A DNA stretch of 64,000 bases from an uncultured Peptoniphilus sp. (GCF_943913915.1 NZ_CALUAA010000004.1:85844-149843); one strand, 5' to 3'. Positions 8,616 to 19,856 are shown, counted from the stretch's first letter. Program-made: numbers and translations. The notes: generated by a model not told the origin, from the sequence alone.

Positions 8616-8786
8616 TTCAAATCCTCCTAAAAAATTCATAACATTGATTTATCTGCATTATAGAATCTGAATGTGATAAAACGGTGATTATCCTGTTAAA
8701 ATTTTCTGGTGAAAGGGGAGGAAACTATCGCACATTCATCGTGAAATGAGAAAGGAAGATAGGTTATACTAAAGGAGGAGGAGATT

Positions 8787-10367
8787 ATGCAAGCATTATA
8801 TAGAAGATATCGGCCGAGAACTTTCGACGAAGTCGTCGGCCAGGATACAACGATTACCGCTTTGAAAAATCAATTAATAGAAGACCGTGTCCACCACGCT
8901 TATTTATTTTCAGGTACACGGGGTACGGGCAAAACATCGGTGGCTAAAATCTTTGCCCGTGCCGTGAACTGCTTACATCCTAAAGACGGCAATCCATGCA
9001 ATGAATGTGAGGTCTGCCGGGGAATATTAGATGAAACACTATTCGATGTCATGGAAATCGACGCAGCAAGCAATAACTCAGTCGATGATATTCGCGAGAT
9101 TAAAGAGAATGTGACATACCCGCCGACCCTTGCTCGGAAAAAAGTATACATTATCGACGAGGTCCACATGCTGAGTAAAGGAGCCTTCAACGCTCTTTTA
9201 AAGATGTTGGAGGAACCGCCATCTCACGCACTGTTTATTTTAGCGACGACGGAGCCTGAAAAAATTCCCGCAACGATTTTATCCCGCTCTCAGTGCTTTA
9301 CTTTTTTGCGACTGAGAGATGAGGAAATTACAGGGGAACTGGCACGCATTTTAGATGAAGAACATCGCGAGTATACAGAAGACGCTCTAAAAATCATTTC
9401 AGGACACAGCGACGGTTCTATGCGCGACAGCCTTTCTATTTTGGATCAGATTCTCTCTCTTTCTGCCGAAACAATAGACGGGGAAACAGTGCGCAAGAGT
9501 TTGGGTCTTACGGAACACGAAGGCATTTTCAGAATTGTCGACGGTATAATGACTGAGGATCCGAAACTCGTGATGGACGCTATCGACCAAAGCTACCGCA
9601 ACGGGCGAAATTTTCAGCTCCTTTTAGACAGTTTGATTACTTATTTCAGAGATCTGCTATTTTACCGCTATGCCGAGGAGGTGCCGAGCCAACTTACAGA
9701 AGAAGAAGGCCACACCTTTGTAGGGCAGGCACGGGCTATGGAAGAAACGGTGGCTTTTCGCATAATCGAGCTATTACAAAAAGGGAGGGAAAGCTTTAAA
9801 TACACTCCCAATCAAAAGGTGGTTATGGAGCTCTTGCTCTTAAAGGCGATCCGATGGAGTTATGATGAACCCTATAGAGAACAAGAGGAAACAGTAATAG
9901 AAAAAAAGAAAAGGCCTGCTACTAAAAAAAGCGTGCCTCTTCCCGAAAAAACGAAAGCACAGATAGCCACGTCTGGAAAGCCGACGGAAGACGTTGTCGA
10001 AGCCTCTCCTACTTTGAGGGGGGAAGAAGATCATGCTATAATGGGGGATGATCCAATCGACGATGATACCTGGCAGAACTTTATTCAGTCGGTGCAGGCA
10101 AAAAGCGTGGCTTGCGGCGCCTTGTTGAAGGATGCGGCCGGTATCGCCACCGAAAATAAGGCTTTATTCATTCGATACGCTCCCAATTTTGCTTTTCACT
10201 TAAAAATGCTTAAGACGGAGGTCAATCATAAGGTCTTGGAAGAGGCGGCCCGTGAAATCCTAGGTGAGGAGTGGTCGGTGATTGTAGAAGAAATGAAAGC
10301 GGAAGACGATCCCGTATTGGAATCGATGAAACGAGTATTTAAGGATACACCTATTGAAACGGAATAA
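8787..10367 (+). CDS. dnaX: DNA polymerase III subunit gamma/tau
   Basis: This is the clamp-loader ATPase of the replisome. The 526-residue protein starts with the family hallmark YRRYRPRTFDEVVGQ. Walker A GTRGTGKT (residues 43-50), a four-Cys zinc module (CLHPKDGNPCNECEVC) and a Walker B/DEVH segment (YIIDEVHMLS) follow, then the SRC-type arginine-finger region SRSQCFTF. The C-terminal half is the tau-type DnaB/polymerase-binding part and is poorly conserved. The ATG follows a very strong AAAGGAGGAGG. It heads the classic dnaX-ybaB-recR cluster. Confidence 0.97.
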   Translation: MQALYRRYRPRTFDEVVGQDTTITALKNQLIEDRVHHAYLFSGTRGTGKTSVAKIFARAVNCLHPKDGNPCNECEVCRGILDETLFDVMEIDAASNNSVDDIREIKENVTYPPTLARKKVYIIDEVHMLSKGAFNALLKMLEEPPSHALFILATTEPEKIPATILSRSQCFTFLRLRDEEITGELARILDEEHREYTEDALKIISGHSDGSMRDSLSILDQILSLSAETIDGETVRKSLGLTEHEGIFRIVDGIMTEDPKLVMDAIDQSYRNGRNFQLLLDSLITYFRDLLFYRYAEEVPSQLTEEEGHTFVGQARAMEETVAFRIIELLQKGRESFKYTPNQKVVMELLLLKAIRWSYDEPYREQEETVIEKKKRPATKKSVPLPEKTKAQIATSGKPTEDVVEASPTLRGEEDHAIMGDDPIDDDTWQNFIQSVQAKSVACGALLKDAAGIATENKALFIRYAPNFAFHLKMLKTEVNHKVLEEAAREILGEEWSVIVEEMKAEDDPVLESMKRVFKDTPIETE

Positions 10368-10376
10368 GGAGGCATT

Positions 10377-10715
10377 ATGGCTAAAGGTTTCCCGAATATG
10401 GGCGGAAAAAATATGAACAATATGATGAAGCAAGTTCAAAAGCTGCAAAAAGATATGGAAAAAATGCAGGCTGATTTGGACAAGCAAGAGTTTGAATCTT
10501 CGGCAGGGGGCGGCGTCGTCACGGCGAAAGTGAACGGCAAGCAAGAGCTCTTAGATCTTTCCATCGACCCCGATGTTGTGGACCCCGACGATGTCGAAAC
10601 TCTTGAAGATTTAATTCTCGTGGCCATTCAAGGAGCTATGAATGCGGCGAAGGAAAAGACCGAGGGCGAAATGTCCCGCTTAACAGGCGGAATGAATATC
10701 CCGGGGATGTTTTAG
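10377..10715 (+). CDS. ybaB: YbaB/EbfC family nucleoid-associated protein
   Basis: This small (112-residue) DNA-binding protein is of the YbaB/EbfC family, which forms dimers and binds nucleoid DNA. The Met/Gly/Asn-rich N-terminus is followed by a coiled helix ([18 protein letters not shown]) and the conserved core [20 protein letters not shown]. It begins nine bases after dnaX and ends two bases before recR, the conserved arrangement in many bacteria. Confidence 0.95.
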   Translation: MAKGFPNMGGKNMNNMMKQVQKLQKDMEKMQADLDKQEFESSAGGGVVTAKVNGKQELLDLSIDPDVVDPDDVETLEDLILVAIQGAMNAAKEKTEGEMSRLTGGMNIPGMF

Positions 10716-10717
10716 AT

Positions 10718-11320
10718 ATGGATCGTCCTCTGGAAGAGCTTATTTATCGCCTTTCCAGACTTCCGGGTATCGGCACGAAGACGGCAAGACGGCTCAGCTA
10801 TTTTATCTTGGAATCGGAAGAGGATGAGGTTCAAAAACTGGCCCACGCTATTTTAGATGCCCGCGAGCACATTTCGGAGTGCAGTATCTGCCACGATTAT
10901 ACGGATAGAGATCCCTGTCCGATCTGTCGAAGTGAGAGGCGGGATCACTCCGTCGTCTGTGTGGTGCAACGTCCGCAAGATGTCCAGGTTATGGAACAGA
11001 CCGGAAAATACAGCGGTCTTTACCACGTGCTTCATGGCGTCATCGTACCCGAGCGGGGAATTCTTCCTACAGATCTGAGAATTAAGGAACTGTTGGAGCG
11101 CTTGAAAAACGAGGACATCAAGGAGGTCATTCTCGCTACGAATCCGACGAAAGACGGAGATACGACAGCGCGCTATATTGCAAAAATGCTTTCTGAAGTA
11201 GAAGGCATCCGTGTATCGCGTATCGCTCACGGTATTCCTGTCGGCGGAGATTTGGAATATTACGATAATCTAACGGTTGCGACTGCCCTTCAGCATCGTA
11301 CAGATTTTAAAGAGCACTAA
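10718..11320 (+). CDS. recR: Recombination mediator protein RecR
   Basis: RecR (200 residues) acts with RecF/RecO in loading RecA at gaps. The visible order is an N-terminal helix-hairpin-helix (RLPGIGTKTARRLSYF), a C4 zinc finger at Cys55, Cys58, Cys67 and Cys70, and a Toprim domain containing the E-x-D-type segment near VCVVQRPQDVQVME. A C-terminal ATNPTKDGDTTARYI stretch follows. Length is typical. It is the last gene of the dnaX operon, before a strong terminator. Confidence 0.97.
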   Translation: MDRPLEELIYRLSRLPGIGTKTARRLSYFILESEEDEVQKLAHAILDAREHISECSICHDYTDRDPCPICRSERRDHSVVCVVQRPQDVQVMEQTGKYSGLYHVLHGVIVPERGILPTDLRIKELLERLKNEDIKEVILATNPTKDGDTTARYIAKMLSEVEGIRVSRIAHGIPVGGDLEYYDNLTVATALQHRTDFKEH

Positions 11321-11349
11321 AAAACTCGACGCCCGGCGTCGAGTTTTTT
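11321..11349. terminator. Bidirectional terminator between recR and the GerMN gene
   Basis: ACTCGACGC and GCGTCGAGT form a nine-bp stem with a CCG loop. It has A and T tracts on both sides, so it can serve the converging genes from either direction. Confidence 0.92.
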
Positions 11350-11353
11350 GATC

Positions 11354-12013
11354 TTATTTTACAAAATTCGTAAAGTCTTGAGTAATGTCCACATGTCCCA
11401 TTAAAGTTTCTGCGGGTTGGCCGTTCACGGTAAAGGAGACGGATTTAATACCGTCGACAGAAAGCAGGCTGTTGACGATGGAAGAAACGAGGACGTCTTC
11501 TTCCAAGGAACCGCCGGTTAAATCTCCGGAAAGATCCACGACCGCCTTGGAGCCGTCTAAAGTCGATTTCGAGTAATCATACTTATCAAGACCTGTAGAT
11601 TCGGCGCTGTCAGCGGAAGGAGAGGCGGCGAGAGCGTCTAATACCTTCGTAACGATAGTTTTTTCATCAGCGGTGAGATCGGTTTTTTGCGAAACGGTTT
11701 TGTTTTCTTCGTTGCCGTTTACAATGTAATCTTCCGAAGGGAAGACGAGGTTTACGCTATAAGCTTTCGTGTTCTTTTCCTTGTCTTCTTTCTGATTATC
11801 CGATTTTTCTTCCGTCGCTTTCGTTTCTTGTCCGTTTTCACTGGCTGCATTCTCAGACTCTTGATCCAATTCCTCGGATGTCTTTTGAGTTTCTACAACT
11901 TCAACCGGTGCACCTTCTGCATTTTCAGCTTCGGCATTATTTGCGCAGGCGACGACGATCATAGATAGAGAAAGAGAAAGGGCGATCAAAGTAAACTTTT
12001 TAATTGTTTTCAT
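11354..12013 (-). CDS. GerMN-domain lipoprotein
   Basis: This 219-residue protein has a lipoprotein signal peptide (IVVAC lipobox), a Glu/Ala/Lys-rich spacer to about residue 80 and a C-terminal GerMN-type domain. The domain is recognised by the YSVNLVFPSEDYIV strand, the central TGGSLEEDVLVSSIVNSL helix and SVSFTVNGQPAETLMGHVD near the end. GerMN domains occur in spore germination protein GerM and in lipoproteins linked to the cell wall. The biochemical role is not settled. It converges on recR and is transcribed alone from a divergent region shared with the glycosyltransferase operon. Confidence 0.85.
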   Translation of the reverse strand: MKTIKKFTLIALSLSLSMIVVACANNAEAENAEGAPVEVVETQKTSEELDQESENAASENGQETKATEEKSDNQKEDKEKNTKAYSVNLVFPSEDYIVNGNEENKTVSQKTDLTADEKTIVTKVLDALAASPSADSAESTGLDKYDYSKSTLDGSKAVVDLSGDLTGGSLEEDVLVSSIVNSLLSVDGIKSVSFTVNGQPAETLMGHVDITQDFTNFVK

Positions 12014-12173
12014 GAATTCCTCCTATTGATTTTCGTGATATATCTTATTTTACCATAGCTTGAGTCGTTGAAAATGACAACTCCATGACATTACAATTTT
12101 CATTACGCTGTTTGTACTTTTACCCGAAAGTTTAAGAACTCCATAAATTTTATAAAAAGAATGTGCGAGTCTA

Positions 12174-12202
12174 TTGATAGGGCCATTTTATTTTTATAAA
12201 TT
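12174..12202 (+). promoter_or_regulatory. Candidate promoter of the glycosyltransferase operon
   Basis: TTGATA, 17 bases and TAAATT lie in the 274-base divergent region between the GerMN and glycosyltransferase genes. The -10 is imperfect. I see no other strong signal in this gap. Confidence 0.35.
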
Positions 12203-12287
12203 GAGATTAGGAAGCGAATAATCTTTGTGTGACATGAGGGGTTACAGAAAATAGGAGAAACTGTGGAAAATCGGCGGAGGTAAAAGG

Positions 12288-13391
12288 ATGAAGATTTTGA
12301 TTTTAACATCGAAATGTGGCATGGGACATTTTCAATGTGCCAAGGCGATCTGTGAACGTATGGAATTAGGAGATCTTTCGTCTGTATTGGATAGTGTGGA
12401 GATCGTCGATATTTACGAGGTGAAATCGGAAAAGCGGGCAAAATATTTTTATAAAGCATATAATCTATTGGTTGAAAAAGGAAATAAGCTTTATAACTTG
12501 TCTTACAAAGCCATCCGTAAGCAAACTGACAATCAAATGTTGTTGCGATTGATTGACTCTATGCTTGTGGAAGATTTTGACGGCTTGATTCAAAGCAGGA
12601 AGCCGGATGTTGTCATTTCTTCATATTCATTTGCCTCGGAACTTATGGCGGATTTTAAGGAGCGAACGGGTTCGATGATTCCCTTAATCACCTGGATTAC
12701 GGATGTGAATCCACACGAGGGTTGGGTCAACCCTTATACGGATCACTACATTGTTGCCGATAGGGTAACTAAGAGAGCGTTACTAGCATTCGGAGTATCA
12801 GAAGAAAAGATCAATATTGGCGGCATTCCCGTTTCTCAATCCTTTAGTCTCCCAATGGAAAAAAGAGAACATTCAAAAAAGCGTATTTTAATGATAGGCG
12901 GCGGCTTGGGGCTGTTGCCTAAAAAGAAATCTTTCTACAGAAAACTTTCATCTGAAAAAGATGTGGAGCTTACAGTAGTAACGGGAAAAAATAGACACCT
13001 CTATCACATGCTGACGAAGCATTTTCCTCATATTCGCGCTTTGGGTTATGTCCAAAATATGAATGAACTTATGCAGGAGGCGGATTTAATTTTGACTAAA
13101 GCAGGCGGCATGACGACTTTTGAGGCCATCCAAAGCGAGAAGCCTATGATCATCTTCAGACCGTTTTTGGAACAGGAGATTCATAATGCAGAATATGTCG
13201 CCTCTATGGAAATGGGGTACGTTTTGTCGTCGAGAGTGGAAGGATCCAAGCTTGATGTACCTTTTATCGTGAGTATTTTAAAAAATGAGCTTTTGCTGGA
13301 GCGGATGCGGTCGAATGTAAAGCGGGTTAAAAATGCTATCGACGACCAAGTGTTGGATCAAATTCTAATGGAGCGGTGTGTCAGTTTATGA
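12288..13391 (+). CDS. MGDG-synthase/UgtP-type glycosyltransferase
   Basis: This 367-residue GT-B fold enzyme probably transfers a sugar to diacylglycerol at the inner membrane face, making glycolipids or lipoteichoic-acid anchors. The N-terminal half has the MGDG-synthase hallmark KCGMGHFQCAKAI, close to the usual G-x-GH-x-x-AA-x-A pattern. The C-terminal half has the nucleotide-sugar motif TKAGGMTTFEAI and a PFLEQE.HNAEY segment of the glycosyltransferase 28 C-domain. The stop overlaps the ATG of the deacetylase gene. Sugar donor and acceptor are inferred from family only. Start: ATG with AGGT spaced five bases away. Confidence 0.85.
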   Translation: MKILILTSKCGMGHFQCAKAICERMELGDLSSVLDSVEIVDIYEVKSEKRAKYFYKAYNLLVEKGNKLYNLSYKAIRKQTDNQMLLRLIDSMLVEDFDGLIQSRKPDVVISSYSFASELMADFKERTGSMIPLITWITDVNPHEGWVNPYTDHYIVADRVTKRALLAFGVSEEKINIGGIPVSQSFSLPMEKREHSKKRILMIGGGLGLLPKKKSFYRKLSSEKDVELTVVTGKNRHLYHMLTKHFPHIRALGYVQNMNELMQEADLILTKAGGMTTFEAIQSEKPMIIFRPFLEQEIHNAEYVASMEMGYVLSSRVEGSKLDVPFIVSILKNELLLERMRSNVKRVKNAIDDQVLDQILMERCVSL

Positions 13392-14035
13392 TAACTATAA
13401 TTTTGATTTTATTGGTTATGTGGAGTATTTACAGTCTCTTTCCCACAATCTATCATAAATATTGCAGGCGGCCATCCCGTGAAGGAGGCCGTTTAAAGTT
13501 TACATTTGACGATGGACCCCATCCGGAATTTACGGAGAAAGTTCGATGTATTTTGGATGAGGAAAAAGAAAAAGCCATCTTTTTCGTCGTAGGAGAAAAA
13601 GCTGAACGATATCCTGAGGTTCTTCAAAACTTGAAAGAATCCGAACACATTATCGGTTTGCACTGTTATCATCACAGCCATCCCATTACCTGGGGACCGA
13701 TAAAAACCTATAGGGATATGAGTCGAGCAAAAGATACTTTGGAAAAGTTGGGCATAAACCCTAAATACTACCGACCGCCTCATGGATGGGTAAATTTGTC
13801 TATGCTCTATTGGGTGGCGAAATGGAATATGAAACTGGTTTTATGGCGGTTTATTCCCGGCGATTGGAACGAGGGGATGGGCTCCGATGTTCTGTTTGAA
13901 AAGATAAAGGCGGCTTCTAAAGAGGGCGGCATCATTTGCTTACATGACGCGAATCATGCCCTCGGCAGCCTGTCTCGTGCACCGGAGCATACGATAGAGG
14001 CTCTGAAAATGTATTTTGAATCGAGGAGACTATGA
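13388..14035 (+). CDS. Polysaccharide deacetylase family protein
   Basis: The roughly 215-residue protein has an N-terminal membrane anchor (MITIILILLVMWSIYSLF) followed by a NodB-homology domain. Motif 1 is FTFDDGPHPEF with the catalytic DD, motif 2 is LHCYHHSHP, motif 3 is YYRPPHGW and the late motif is CLHDANH. Such enzymes remove N-acetyl (or related) groups from cell-wall or other polysaccharides outside the cell. I prefer the ATG at 13388, which overlaps the upstream stop as ATGA, over a GTG 12 bases earlier. Substrate is unknown. It forms an operon with the flanking glycosyltransferase and flippase-like genes. Confidence 0.87.
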   Translation: MITIILILLVMWSIYSLFPTIYHKYCRRPSREGGRLKFTFDDGPHPEFTEKVRCILDEEKEKAIFFVVGEKAERYPEVLQNLKESEHIIGLHCYHHSHPITWGPIKTYRDMSRAKDTLEKLGINPKYYRPPHGWVNLSMLYWVAKWNMKLVLWRFIPGDWNEGMGSDVLFEKIKAASKEGGIICLHDANHALGSLSRAPEHTIEALKMYFESRRL

Positions 14036-15093
14036 AGCCGGAAGGGGAAAAGGAATACAGTTTTTCAGGCAAGCGAAGCAATCTTTTGTTTATTGTTCTC
14101 ATTATCGGTCTGACGTTGGCATATGCAATAGATTTCGGGGAGATTAAACAGCTTCCATCCATTTATATGCGAGTAAATAAAATTTATGTAGCGGCGGCCA
14201 TGGCGACCATGCTTTTATTTTTTTGTTGTCAAAGTATAATTGTCAACCGATTACTTCACGCTTTTGGCTATGCGCCCACTCAGCGGCAAACCTATCGCTA
14301 TACATTGATTGATTACTATTTCTCATCGATCACTCCCGGCGCATCGGGCGGCCAACCTTCGGAGATTTTTTTTATGCGACGAGACGGCATACCCATTGGC
14401 GTAAGTTCTCTCGTAATGCTCATTTTTAACGGACTTTATCACTTGGGCGTTATAATCGTAATCGCCTTTTCTTCCTTTGGTTATTTGCACCAAATTTTGG
14501 GAAAGCAGCCTCTTTATTATGGTTTGTTTATGTTCGGTATGGCGGTGCAAGTGTTGCTCGTCGTCGCCTTTTTCTTTTTGATTTTCTCAAAGCACATGGT
14601 ATTTCGTTTGGCGGGAGTTGTTGTCGCTATTATCGGGCATTTTAGCGAGAAGAAGGCGAGAAGTATCGAAGTAAAGATTAAGCGTGTTTTACAAGAGTAC
14701 CGGACGGGAGCAAAATGGCTTCGTCAAAATGTAGGTGTGGTTATTCGACTTATTCCCGTCGCCGTAATCCATATTTTTCTCTACTACACGATGACCTTTT
14801 GGATTAGCCGTGCCTTTGGCATTCACTACGGAACGCTTAGAGAACTTGTTGCATATCAAGGTGTTTTTACGATGACCTTTGAGTCCTTACCCTTACCCGG
14901 AGGTGTCGGACTTGCCGAAGCGGGTTTTTTAAGATTGTTCCAACCGATTTACGGGCCACATTTTTTAACGGCGGCCATGCTTTTAACTCGCGGCGTGACG
15001 TATTATAATTTCTTGATTCTAGGTGGAATGGTAACATTTTATTCCAATAGGAAAAGACGTAGTTTAATGAAAAATAGCGAGAACAAAAGGTAG
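14032..15093 (+). CDS. Flippase-like membrane protein (LPG_synthase_TM / UPF0104 family)
   Basis: This 353-residue polytopic membrane protein has about seven or eight hydrophobic segments and the family hallmark SSITPGASGGQPSEIFFMRR. A second conserved patch is near ESLPLPGGVGLAEAGFL. Members of this family are membrane domains resembling the MprF flippase half and are thought to move lipids or lipid-linked sugars. The ATG overlaps the deacetylase stop (ATGA), so the three genes are coupled. A role in flipping the glycolipid made by the first gene is an inference from the operon. Confidence 0.83.
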   Translation: MKPEGEKEYSFSGKRSNLLFIVLIIGLTLAYAIDFGEIKQLPSIYMRVNKIYVAAAMATMLLFFCCQSIIVNRLLHAFGYAPTQRQTYRYTLIDYYFSSITPGASGGQPSEIFFMRRDGIPIGVSSLVMLIFNGLYHLGVIIVIAFSSFGYLHQILGKQPLYYGLFMFGMAVQVLLVVAFFFLIFSKHMVFRLAGVVVAIIGHFSEKKARSIEVKIKRVLQEYRTGAKWLRQNVGVVIRLIPVAVIHIFLYYTMTFWISRAFGIHYGTLRELVAYQGVFTMTFESLPLPGGVGLAEAGFLRLFQPIYGPHFLTAAMLLTRGVTYYNFLILGGMVTFYSNRKRRSLMKNSENKR

Positions 15094-15228
15094 ATATGAA
15101 AATGAATCCTTTACCTCTACAGGGATTGTTTTTAATAGTAAGCTCAATGAATTACAAGATCTTTGGAAACAGTGAGTGAGCGGACTAAAAATGGATATAA
15201 ATAGAAGTACAATGAATGGAGGAGAAGA

Positions 15229-17227
<1,999 letters not shown>

Positions 17228-17229
<2 letters not shown>

Positions 17230-17256
17230 AAAAGCACGGCTTCGGCCGGCTTTTTT
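17228..17256 (+). terminator. Intrinsic terminator after ftsH
   Basis: GC, a bulged A and CGGC pair with GCCG and GC around a TTCG tetraloop. The hairpin is flanked by A and T tracts and begins at the ftsH stop codon. Confidence 0.85.
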
Positions 17257-17289
17257 ATTAGAGTTTTCCGGATTATAAAGGGGGACACT

Positions 17290-17658
17290 ATGACCTTTGG
17301 CGATAAAGTAAAGATTTTGCGCACGGAAAAGGGATGGATACAACAAGAACTCGCCGACGCACTGGGTGTGAGCGTGCGAACGATTAAAAACTATGAATTG
17401 GGTGACAGCTATCCGAAGAATCGCTTAATTTATAAAAAACTTGCAGAGATCTTCAATGTCGATGTCAATGATCTTCTCGTCGAAAACGAAGAATTTCAAA
17501 TGCCGGAGAAGACCGATACATCCTACGACGATTACCATATGCTTAAACAATCCCTCATTCGAATGAAGCAAGTCTTTCGCTCAGAAAGAATTGAGCAGAA
17601 GGATAAAGATGCCCTAATCCGAAAATTATGGGATTTATACTGGGATAATAAGAATTAA
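17290..17658 (+). CDS. XRE-family helix-turn-helix regulator
   Basis: This 122-residue DNA-binding protein has an N-terminal HTH (KVKILRTEKGWIQQELADAL then VSVRTIKNYELG) and a short C-terminal helical tail without a recognised sensor domain. It stands alone between two terminators, with AAGGGGG upstream of the ATG. The target genes cannot be inferred from context. Confidence 0.85.
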   Translation: MTFGDKVKILRTEKGWIQQELADALGVSVRTIKNYELGDSYPKNRLIYKKLAEIFNVDVNDLLVENEEFQMPEKTDTSYDDYHMLKQSLIRMKQVFRSERIEQKDKDALIRKLWDLYWDNKN

Positions 17659-17663
17659 AAAAA

Positions 17664-17684
17664 CGGCTGCCGAAAGGGCAGCCG
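17664..17684 (+). terminator. Intrinsic terminator after the XRE gene
   Basis: CGGCTGCC and GGCAGCCG form an eight-bp stem followed by CTTTTA. It begins five bases after the stop. Confidence 0.88.
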
Positions 17685-17700
17685 CTTTTAAATGCGTAAT

Positions 17701-17727
17701 AAAAAAGGAGAGGATAAACCTCTCCTT
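17701..17727 (-). terminator. Intrinsic terminator of tRNA-Lys
   Basis: On the minus strand AAGGAGAGG and CCTCTCCTT flank a five-base loop and are followed by T residues. It lies 22 bases past the tRNA 3' end. Confidence 0.88.
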
Positions 17728-17749
17728 TACCATTGACCAATGGTATAGC

Positions 17750-17825
17750 TGGTGCACCTTCAGGGACTCGAACCCTGGGCCCACTGATTAAGAGTCAGTT
17801 GCTCTACCAACTGAGCTAAAGGTGC
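17750..17825 (-). tRNA. tRNA-Lys(CUU)
   Basis: The minus strand folds into a full cloverleaf: acceptor GCACCTT/AAGGTGC, D arm with AGTTGGTA, anticodon stem ACTGA/TCAGT around the loop CTCTTAA (anticodon CTT), and a TTCGAGT T-loop. The CCA end is encoded. It is 76 bases long. Confidence 0.97.
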
Positions 17826-17845
17826 AAACCTCAACAACAGAAATT

Positions 17846-17874
17846 ATTATAACGCTGAGAGAGATAAATGTCCA
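17846..17874 (-). promoter_or_regulatory. Promoter of tRNA-Lys
   Basis: On the minus strand TGGACA is followed by a 17-base spacer and a perfect TATAAT, about 20 bases before the tRNA 5' end. Confidence 0.8.
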
Positions 17875-17965
17875 GTGTTTATTTGCATTTTTATATGAAA
17901 ATGTTCGGAAGATATTAAGAAGTGCAAAGCTAAGGAGGCTTACAATGAAAGTGAACTTAACTTTA

Positions 17966-17974
17966 TGATAAAAT
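17966..17974 (+). promoter_or_regulatory. Extended -10 promoter for the acyltransferase gene
   Basis: TGATAAAAT matches the extended -10 pattern (TG, one base, TAAAAT). It lies 28 bases before the ATG. No good -35 is visible. Confidence 0.45.
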
Positions 17975-18002
17975 AGAAGAATCGAATAAAAGGAGATTAT
18001 CT

Positions 18003-19856
18003 ATGACCATTAAACAAAAGCGAACCATTGCCGGCATCAAAGGTTTCGCATTGTGCTTTATATTACTTTATATGGCCTTCAGCCAAGTTTTCTTAGGGGG
18101 ACATTTAGGCTATCAACTGATTTTCGCCCTCTTCGGGTACTTAACTTTCGAATCCTACATAAAAAGCAGAGTCTATCCCGGTCCCTTTTTTGTAGAAAAG
18201 GTGCGCACCCTTTGGCCTGAGCTTATAGCGATGCTCACGATTACGACGGTAATCTACGGGATTTTTTTTACAAAAGACCTACCTTTAGTGCGCGGGCAAG
18301 CTCTCAGCGCTGCTTTTTTTGTAAATAATATATTTCAGAGTATTCAGGGGCATCCCCTCAGTATCCATCAGCCCTCGCCATTTGGGCATCTGTGGTTTAT
18401 TTCTCTTTTAATGCAGTGCTATTTCATATTTGCACTGGCGATTATCGGTAAAAAGACCAAACAGAAGATCCTCTCCGTCACACTTTTGCTGTCTGTATTA
18501 TCCGTAGTGTCGGCGTTATTATTAGGGCTTTACGGCGGATTGGATTTGGCGGAATCCCGTATTTTCTATATGCCCGACAGCAGACTCTTCAGCTTTTTTA
18601 TCGCTGCACCTGTAGCAGCCTACGCCATATTTTCTAAAAAAACCGTCCGAGTGGAAAGCCGGGAAATCGGCATGCTGGGCATTTTGATTCTATTTGTCAT
18701 TTTCGTTTTATTTATGCCGGAAGAAAACCTTGCCTATTTCGGAGGCTTGCTGCTCTCCGGTATCCTATTGAGCATTTTTCTTTATTTATTGTTCCAAGGA
18801 GAGACGACGTTTGAAAGTGTCTTTCACTTTCCGCTCCTTACCTTTATAGGCGATCGAGCTTATTCACTTTACCTCTACAGTATGCCCGTCTTTTTCTTTA
18901 TGCGAAAGCTCTCGGAGCATACAGGGCTAAATTCCATGGTGGGATCTGTCATGGCAATTGTTGTACTTCTTTTTATAGCTCAAGCTTCTTATTATTTCTT
19001 CCATAAACGCCGGGCAGTAGGAAAGAAGGGGCTTATCGCCATAAGCGCCATCTTAGCTGCCATGCTTGCCGTCAGTTTTTACAGTCAACCGGCTGAGGCA
19101 ATGAAGTCTCTTAAAAAAGAAAAGCAAGTGGTAAAGACTGTTGAAAGCGAGACGACAAAGAAGAAAGAAGAAGCTTCTATTACAGAGAAGTTCAAACCAT
19201 CCGATGAATTGGCCGCCGCCGTCGAGCAGGTCAATGCTCAACAACCTAAGTACAAACTTACTAATGACGATCTCGGAAAGCTTCAAAATGCCGAAGGCAT
19301 ACTCTTAGGAGACAGCGGTGCCCGAACCGCCAGAGCGTCCTACCTCAAGCTCATGCCGTCTCTTCGAATTCACGGTGATGCCAATTTAACCCCGGCGTGG
19401 TATGTAGAGCGCGTTCAGGAATACCGAGGAGACGGCCCCATCATCCTGCAGTTGGGGAATGATTTAAAATTGGAGTATAATGATGTCAAGTCAATAGTCG
19501 ATGCTGCAAAAGGCAAGCCTATTTATTTAATAACCGTTGTAACGCCAAATGACTTTGAGGATCAAAACAACGATATTTTCTATCGAATCGCTGACAGCTA
19601 TGAGAATGTCAATATCGTGGATTGGTATAAAGAAGCCAAGATACAATCGGATTTCTTTGACGAAGACGGCAACATGAATCAACCGGCAACTCGCCTGATG
19701 GCTCATATGCTTGGCTACAAATTGCTTTACGATAAGCCGAAGGCGACAATTACAGATGAGGAAGATTCCGAGGAAACGAAAAACAAGACGACCACCGAAT
19801 CAAACCTCCGCACGGAGGAAGATGATCGCGGAAGTAATATAAAAGAACCGAACTAG
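18003..19856 (+). CDS. Acyltransferase-3/SGNH-like membrane protein (OatA-like layout)
   Basis: This 617-residue protein has about ten membrane segments (residues 1-360, acyltransferase-3 type) followed by a charged linker and an extracellular SGNH-like domain (about 430-580). The family O-acetylates peptidoglycan or surface glycans. Two catalytic regions look degraded. The first-helix LYH histidine position reads LLYMAF. In the SGNH part the nucleophile block is kept (LLGDSGARTA) and the third block reads LQLGND, but the final DxxH block reads DGNMNQPAT with no histidine. It may be inactive or altered in function. It is followed 12 bases later by the M18 peptidase gene. Confidence 0.75.
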   Translation: MTIKQKRTIAGIKGFALCFILLYMAFSQVFLGGHLGYQLIFALFGYLTFESYIKSRVYPGPFFVEKVRTLWPELIAMLTITTVIYGIFFTKDLPLVRGQALSAAFFVNNIFQSIQGHPLSIHQPSPFGHLWFISLLMQCYFIFALAIIGKKTKQKILSVTLLLSVLSVVSALLLGLYGGLDLAESRIFYMPDSRLFSFFIAAPVAAYAIFSKKTVRVESREIGMLGILILFVIFVLFMPEENLAYFGGLLLSGILLSIFLYLLFQGETTFESVFHFPLLTFIGDRAYSLYLYSMPVFFFMRKLSEHTGLNSMVGSVMAIVVLLFIAQASYYFFHKRRAVGKKGLIAISAILAAMLAVSFYSQPAEAMKSLKKEKQVVKTVESETTKKKEEASITEKFKPSDELAAAVEQVNAQQPKYKLTNDDLGKLQNAEGILLGDSGARTARASYLKLMPSLRIHGDANLTPAWYVERVQEYRGDGPIILQLGNDLKLEYNDVKSIVDAAKGKPIYLITVVTPNDFEDQNNDIFYRIADSYENVNIVDWYKEAKIQSDFFDEDGNMNQPATRLMAHMLGYKLLYDKPKATITDEEDSEETKNKTTTESNLRTEEDDRGSNIKEPN

